This document shows positions 43,795 to 47,482 of a stretch of 47,482 nt of DNA, one piece after another. The notes beneath the pieces were generated by a model, which had not been told where the DNA came from, did not search any database, and saw only the letters and a list, made by a program, of their open reading frames with translations. Position numbers and translations under genes: made by a program. Origin of the DNA: an uncultured Bacteroidales bacterium (lineage in GTDB: Bacteria; Bacteroidota; Bacteroidia; Bacteroidales; Paludibacteraceae); the NCBI GenBank assembly GCA_944322025.1, contig CALUOH010000018.1:1-47482 (forward strand). The letters run 5' to 3'. How positions within the stretch are numbered: position 1 is the first letter of the stretch; every line of letters starts with the position of its first letter.

Positions 43795-44721
43795 TCACTT
43801 TCTGAAGTCCGTATTCCCGTCCGCTTTCCGCTTACGCCACAGTTGCCACGAATTGAAACAGTTCTGCCACACGATGTAAGCCCCCGGCCCGAGTGAAGAG
43901 AGGGGGTTGAGATAGGAATTGCACATCCAAATGGCCAATATCGTATTTTTCTGTCCGAGCGACTGCCCTCCGGCAATGGTGTCATTGTAGTGCCGGCCTA
44001 TCATCTTGCCCGCGAAGAACTGTATCGCGCAAGTGAGCAATGCCATAAGGGCGAGGAGCAGCTCCGTCACACCTGTCTTGCCGTCATGCGGCTGCTCAAA
44101 GAAGGCTTTCATGGCCTGAGCCATGGCGATGGTTATAGCCACAGCCCAGAGATAGAATGCCAGTCCGCTCACGGAGGCTATCCGGCGATTCAGCTTTGGC
44201 AGGTAGCGGCGCATCAGCTGCGCCACGATGAACGGGCATATCAGCAGGGGAAATATCTTTTTAAGTATATGGAGGAACGCCATCAGGAAGGAGGGCTGCT
44301 CATGCGCGTCGGTCAGCAAGGGGAAGAGGAGCGGGACGGCTACCGCAACGACCATGTTGCTCAGCAGGGTGTATGCCGTTATAGAGCCTGCATTGCCGCC
44401 AAGCTTACCCGTGACTACGGCCGCAGCTGTCGCCGTCGGGCATATCATGCAGACCATAGCCCCCTGCGCGGCCACCTCGTCTATCGGCAACACGGCATAG
44501 TAGACCACGACCGCACCGCCTATCTCTATCAGCAAGAGCCACAGATGGAGCATGCTGAACTTCAAGTCCTTGAGCGACATTTTACTGAAAGTCAGGAGGA
44601 GCATGAAGAATATCAGTATGGGGGACATGAAGTCCAGACAGGTCAGATACCTGTACCCCACTGCCCCGACCAGTATGGCCAAAGGCAATGTCCAATCCTT
44701 GAGAAACTGCAACACTTTCAT
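43795..44721 (-). CDS. BASS family (bile acid:sodium symporter-like) transporter
   Basis: A 308-residue inner-membrane protein with about nine to ten hydrophobic helices. Motifs typical of the SBF/BASS superfamily are MVCMICPTATAAAVVTGKLGGNAGS (the helix-break sodium-binding crossover) and GQSLGQKNTILAIWMCNSYLNPLSSLGPGAY near the C terminus. The substrate (an organic anion, pantoate or similar) cannot be deduced. The ATG at 44721 gives a conventional first helix after VLQFLKDWTLPLAI; the longer frame from 44835 adds 38 residues of upstream sequence. It is the first gene of the transporter-GNAT-umuD-umuC run. Confidence 0.87.
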   Translation of the reverse strand: MKVLQFLKDWTLPLAILVGAVGYRYLTCLDFMSPILIFFMLLLTFSKMSLKDLKFSMLHLWLLLIEIGGAVVVYYAVLPIDEVAAQGAMVCMICPTATAAAVVTGKLGGNAGSITAYTLLSNMVVAVAVPLLFPLLTDAHEQPSFLMAFLHILKKIFPLLICPFIVAQLMRRYLPKLNRRIASVSGLAFYLWAVAITIAMAQAMKAFFEQPHDGKTGVTELLLALMALLTCAIQFFAGKMIGRHYNDTIAGGQSLGQKNTILAIWMCNSYLNPLSSLGPGAYIVWQNCFNSWQLWRKRKADGNTDFRK

Positions 44722-44789
44722 GTTCAAGAGATTAAGTATACAATAAGGCCACTGCACGTCCAGAGAGAGGACGCGGTTGAAACCGAGTG

Positions 44790-44797
44790 CAAAGTTA
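44790..44797 (-). promoter_or_regulatory. Candidate -7 element of the transporter-umu operon
   Basis: TAACTTTG on the minus strand matches TAnnTTTG, 69 bases upstream of the ATG at 44721. A TTG (44814-44816) stands 16 bases away, shorter than usual. No recognisable SOS box is seen. Confidence 0.4.
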
Positions 44798-44930
44798 CCG
44801 CTTTTAAGAGAAACAAGGCTGTTTTTGCGGCACAATCATCTCCACGGGATGTGAAATCACGCCTGCGGGCGGGGGAAGGAAGGGGGAAGAGTGCGGAGAG
44901 GATAGGGTGTCGCTTCGGAGAGGCTGGCCT

Positions 44931-44960
44931 GCTGCTGGCTCGAGAGTACGTGTTTTTAAC
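44931..44960 (+). repeat. Dispersed intergenic repeat family 1, copy D (partial)
   Basis: GCTGCTGGCTC is followed by GAGAGTACGTGTTTTTAAC (19 bases, 44942-44960), identical to copies A and B. The GGTGTCCGTAG side is disrupted, although AGGGTGTCGCTTCGG (44904-44918) a little upstream resembles it. The TCTG and GCATTTG part after the core is missing. Confidence 0.75.
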
Positions 44961-45075
44961 CACTTTTTACACTAAGAGCCGGCGTTTGGCAAACGGATAT
45001 CTTTTCCCATAGAAATACTTAAAACATTATCTTTAAAAAAGCATTAACCCTATTTCAATATAAGAAACTATTTCG

Positions 45076-45083
45076 TATCTTTG
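45076..45083 (+). promoter_or_regulatory. -7 element of the WG-repeat gene promoter
   Basis: TATCTTTG matches TAnnTTTG; the -33 position has TTC at a 19-base spacing (45054-45056). The start of transcription is expected near 45090, giving a leader of about 49 bases. Confidence 0.65.
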
Positions 45084-45138
45084 CAACAGCTTTATTAGGT
45101 TCTGTAAAACTAACAATAACTTAAATACACCGGCACTT

Positions 45139-47482
45139 ATGGAAATAGACAACCTGCTAACGCCGCCATCGGAGGAGGAACTGACGGATCGCTCAATACA
45201 ACTGCTTATCGACAGCGACACGGGCGAGATACTCGAAGCCGACGACCTGCTCGAAAACGAAGACGAGAAGGTGCTGCACACTATGCGTGCCACCCTCAAA
45301 GCCGCACAGAAAAGCGGAGATTACAAATACCTCTGCGCAGTATGTGAGCAGTGCGTGCATCTTGTCTCACGCCGCATCACATCTTACGACAAAACCGTGC
45401 TCTACTTCTCACACCTGCCACACAGTCTCGACTGCCCGGTCAAAACATCGGTAAAAAACCCAATAGAGCTGCTGCGCAACAGGCAAAACGAATTCCGTGA
45501 AAGCAATATACACATGGATATGATAAGGCAAATAAGCCAAAGTCTCTCCACAGACGGCTCGTTCGGCGACATCCGCACGTATCCCGACACATACATAAGG
45601 GACACCAACGGTTCTGCCGAGTACCGCCGTCCCGACATTGCCACGACTTACACATTAACCGACGGACGGAGCGTACAACTAATCCTTGAGCTGCATATCT
45701 TCACCACACTTCTCTCAGTCATAGTAGACCGAGAGGCTTTCTTCAAAGAGAACGGCATGCACCTTATGTGGATATTTCCCGACTTCTCCTCATTCCATCA
45801 GCGCATGGGACAGAAAGACATCTACTACCTCAACCGCAGAAATGTCTTTGTGTTTGACCGCCGCGACGGCTGGTTCCGTAAGGAAGAGAATGAGGAGAGG
45901 GGCTACGCGCCTCCATTCAAGAGATACGAATATGCCTACGAAGCCTCACAGGCACGTAACACTCTCATGCTCAACTGCTGGTGGCTCACGCCCAAGCTCG
46001 ACGACGAGGGTAAAATACGCCCCGAGTGGCACAATAAGCTCGTATCCATACACGAACTCACATTTGACCCGGAGACGCACGAGGTCTATTATTACGACAG
46101 CGACAAGGATTTCTACCAAAACTCAGACCCGGAACTGCAAAAGAAAATCACGGAATGGGAAGAGGCACTGCGCCGCCGCACAGCGCACATACATGACAGC
46201 CTGAACGAAAAAGCGCGCCGTTTCGCCACTCAGCAGGAGAGACTCGACCGCGCCGAACAGATACGCCATTTCAGGGAACTCATCAAACAGGCCGAACGCG
46301 GCGACATCACTCCAGAGGCGTTTCGCGACCCGGACACCAATCTTTACGGTTTCCGCCTCGGAGAGTTCCTACTCGTCAAACCACGATTTAAAGAAGTGGG
46401 CTCATGGTCAAACGGCCACATCCCTGTACGCATGGCCAACTGGGGCGTAATCAACTACGCCGGAGGCAAAGTACTGCCGTTCAATTACACTGAATTCGGC
46501 CCGTTTACCGATGGTGTAGCTATCGCAGTAAGAAAGGATAATGTGTACGAAATAATAGATACCAATGGTAATGAAATTACCAATACTGCCCAATATTCTT
46601 ATTCTTATATAAGAGATTTCAAGGACGGTATCGCAATAGCCAGGAAAGACGGAAAGTACGGTTGCTTGGACAAAGACGGCAACACCGCCATTCCTTTCGA
46701 GTTCGATGAAATTGAGGACTTCAAGGACGGCATCGCAAAGGCCAGGAAATACGGAAAGTACGGATACATCGACAAGGCAGGTAACGCTGTCATTCCTTTC
46801 GAGTTCGGCTATATCGAGAACTTCAAGGACGGGATAGCTAAAGCCAAAAAAGACGGAAAGGACGGATATATTGACATGGCTGGAAACGCACTGCCTCAGA
46901 ATAAGACAGAACTGTCAAACGGGCTTATCAGGGCTGAGAAGTTCGGAATTTACGGCTGCTTAGACAAGGACGGGAACACCGTTATCCCTTTCGAGTTCGA
47001 TGAAATCTATGACTTCAAGGACGGTATCGCTAAAGTCAAAAAAGACGGAAAGTACGGTTGCTTGGACAAAGACGGCAACACCGCCATTCCTTTCGAGTTC
47101 GATGAAATTGAGGACTTCAAGGACGGCATCGCAAAGGCCAAGAAAAACGGCAAATACGGATACATTGACATGGCAGGAAACACCGTTATTCCTTGCGAGT
47201 TCGACGGTATCGGAGACTTCGAGGACGGTATCGCTAAAGCCAAGAAAAACGGCAAATACGGATACATTGACAGGACAGGAAACACCGTTATCCCTTTCGA
47301 GTTCGACGATATCGATAACTTCAAGGACGGGATAGCAAAGGCAAAGAAAGGCTGGAAATACGGATACATTGACATGGCAGGTAACACCGTTATCCCTTTC
47401 GAGTTCGACGGTATACGGGAATTAAAGAATGGGACTGTTTTAGCTAAGAAAAGTGACGGTTCGGCTTTCCTCATTGACGAAA
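45139..47482 (+). CDS. WG-repeat protein with N-terminal CoiA-like (possible nuclease) domain, 3' partial
   Basis: At least 781 residues, open at the window end. Residues about 60-215 look like a CoiA/DUF6035-type domain: a Cys cluster C66-x2-C69-x2-C72, YFSH (His92) and C99, which could bind zinc. RRPDIA (Asp166), LELH (Glu184, His186) and GMHLMWIF follow, as in PD-(D/E)xK-type CoiA nucleases. Residues 320-400 are charged and helical. From about 45 bases before 46400 the protein enters a WG/KWG repeat array; regular 34-residue units begin at codon 46615, each like DFKDGIAKAKKDGKYGYIDKAGNTVIPFEFDEI. No signal peptide is seen, so it is probably cytoplasmic. The function is unknown; the family assignment of the N-terminal part is by pattern only. 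It is monocistronic at its 5' end. Confidence 0.8.
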   Translation, partial: MEIDNLLTPPSEEELTDRSIQLLIDSDTGEILEADDLLENEDEKVLHTMRATLKAAQKSGDYKYLCAVCEQCVHLVSRRITSYDKTVLYFSHLPHSLDCPVKTSVKNPIELLRNRQNEFRESNIHMDMIRQISQSLSTDGSFGDIRTYPDTYIRDTNGSAEYRRPDIATTYTLTDGRSVQLILELHIFTTLLSVIVDREAFFKENGMHLMWIFPDFSSFHQRMGQKDIYYLNRRNVFVFDRRDGWFRKEENEERGYAPPFKRYEYAYEASQARNTLMLNCWWLTPKLDDEGKIRPEWHNKLVSIHELTFDPETHEVYYYDSDKDFYQNSDPELQKKITEWEEALRRRTAHIHDSLNEKARRFATQQERLDRAEQIRHFRELIKQAERGDITPEAFRDPDTNLYGFRLGEFLLVKPRFKEVGSWSNGHIPVRMANWGVINYAGGKVLPFNYTEFGPFTDGVAIAVRKDNVYEIIDTNGNEITNTAQYSYSYIRDFKDGIAIARKDGKYGCLDKDGNTAIPFEFDEIEDFKDGIAKARKYGKYGYIDKAGNAVIPFEFGYIENFKDGIAKAKKDGKDGYIDMAGNALPQNKTELSNGLIRAEKFGIYGCLDKDGNTVIPFEFDEIYDFKDGIAKVKKDGKYGCLDKDGNTAIPFEFDEIEDFKDGIAKAKKNGKYGYIDMAGNTVIPCEFDGIGDFEDGIAKAKKNGKYGYIDRTGNTVIPFEFDDIDNFKDGIAKAKKGWKYGYIDMAGNTVIPFEFDGIRELKNGTVLAKKSDGSAFLIDE
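46615..47482 (+). repeat. Tandem WG repeats, 102-bp period, inside the CoiA-like gene
   Basis: Units start at 46615, 46717, 46819, 46918, 47011, 47113, 47215, 47317 and 47419. Most are 102 bases (34 codons); the third is 99 and the fourth 93. The segments 46645-46744 and 47041-47140 are identical over 100 bases. The array runs off the window. Confidence 0.92.

Larger units (their letters stand above)
44722..45138. other. Divergent intergenic region with G-rich repeat copy D
   Basis: The 417 bases between the transporter and the WG-repeat gene contain a candidate transporter -7 element (TAACTTTG, 44790-44797 minus), a G-rich tract (about 44865-44930), repeat family 1 copy D, and the promoter of the plus-strand gene. 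No open frame looks real. Confidence 0.6.

Noticed and set aside
46615..47482. Regular 102-bp repeats considered as a CRISPR array
   Set aside because: The repeats are in frame, lack unique spacers and encode the known WG motif.

Overview
The window reads as a chromosomal segment from a Bacteroidales bacterium (Bacteroidota). Signs are the TTG-N19-TAnnTTTG promoters, a PorZ-type type IX secretion (T9SS) component, a T9SS-sorted cell-surface protein, a DUF4270 lipoprotein, a GSCFA protein, a Bacteroidota-type LptD and a short GlgA-like protein next to DUF4270. The moderate G+C and a gut-type gene set would fit Muribaculaceae or relatives, but that is inference. Most of the window is core genome. 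I see no prophage, insertion sequence, rRNA operon or CRISPR array.

Layout. 1-3.8 kb: start of a divergent gene, then yicC, def, a membrane protein and rdgB. 3.8-8.2 kb: porZ and a lipid A phosphoethanolamine transferase. 8.5-11.3 kb: outer-membrane DUF3316-like protein, S41 peptidase lipoprotein, GSCFA protein. 11.4-13.2 kb: aminopeptidase P, ending in a perfect 28-bp bidirectional terminator. 13.3-15.1 kb (minus): lipid kinase and cation diffusion facilitator. 15.5-20.0 kb (minus): lptD-slyD-aroC. 20.5-26.4 kb: divergent radical SAM protein and a 1614-residue T9SS cargo protein. 26.5-30.7 kb (minus): glgA (GT3 type) and glgP. 31.1 kb: tRNA-Lys. 31.3-37 kb (minus): clpC and its partner, DUF4270 lipoprotein, short GlgA-like protein. 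37.7-41.4 kb (plus): outer-membrane barrel, pullulanase, endonuclease/exonuclease/phosphatase protein. 41.5-44.7 kb (minus): BASS transporter, GNAT, umuD-like, umuC. 45.1 kb to the end: a WG-repeat protein with an N-terminal CoiA-like, possibly nuclease, domain, cut off by the window edge.

Themes. Glycogen metabolism is spread over three sites: glgA-glgP, the short GlgA-like protein and pulA. Envelope biogenesis is represented by lptD, eptA, porZ and the lipid kinase. Translesion synthesis is represented by umuC with a UmuD-like subunit in which both catalytic-dyad positions are replaced (Ser to Ala, Lys to Arg).

The most unusual items are: the UmuD-like protein with a lost catalytic dyad; the CoiA-like/WG-repeat fusion, whose repeats include an identical 100-bp duplication; and two dispersed intergenic repeat families. 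One family carries a GAGAGTACGTGTTTTTAAC core in a G-rich tract and has four copies. The other carries CCCTCAACCAAGCGGTTCG and has three copies. Both keep one fixed orientation relative to the adjacent genes.
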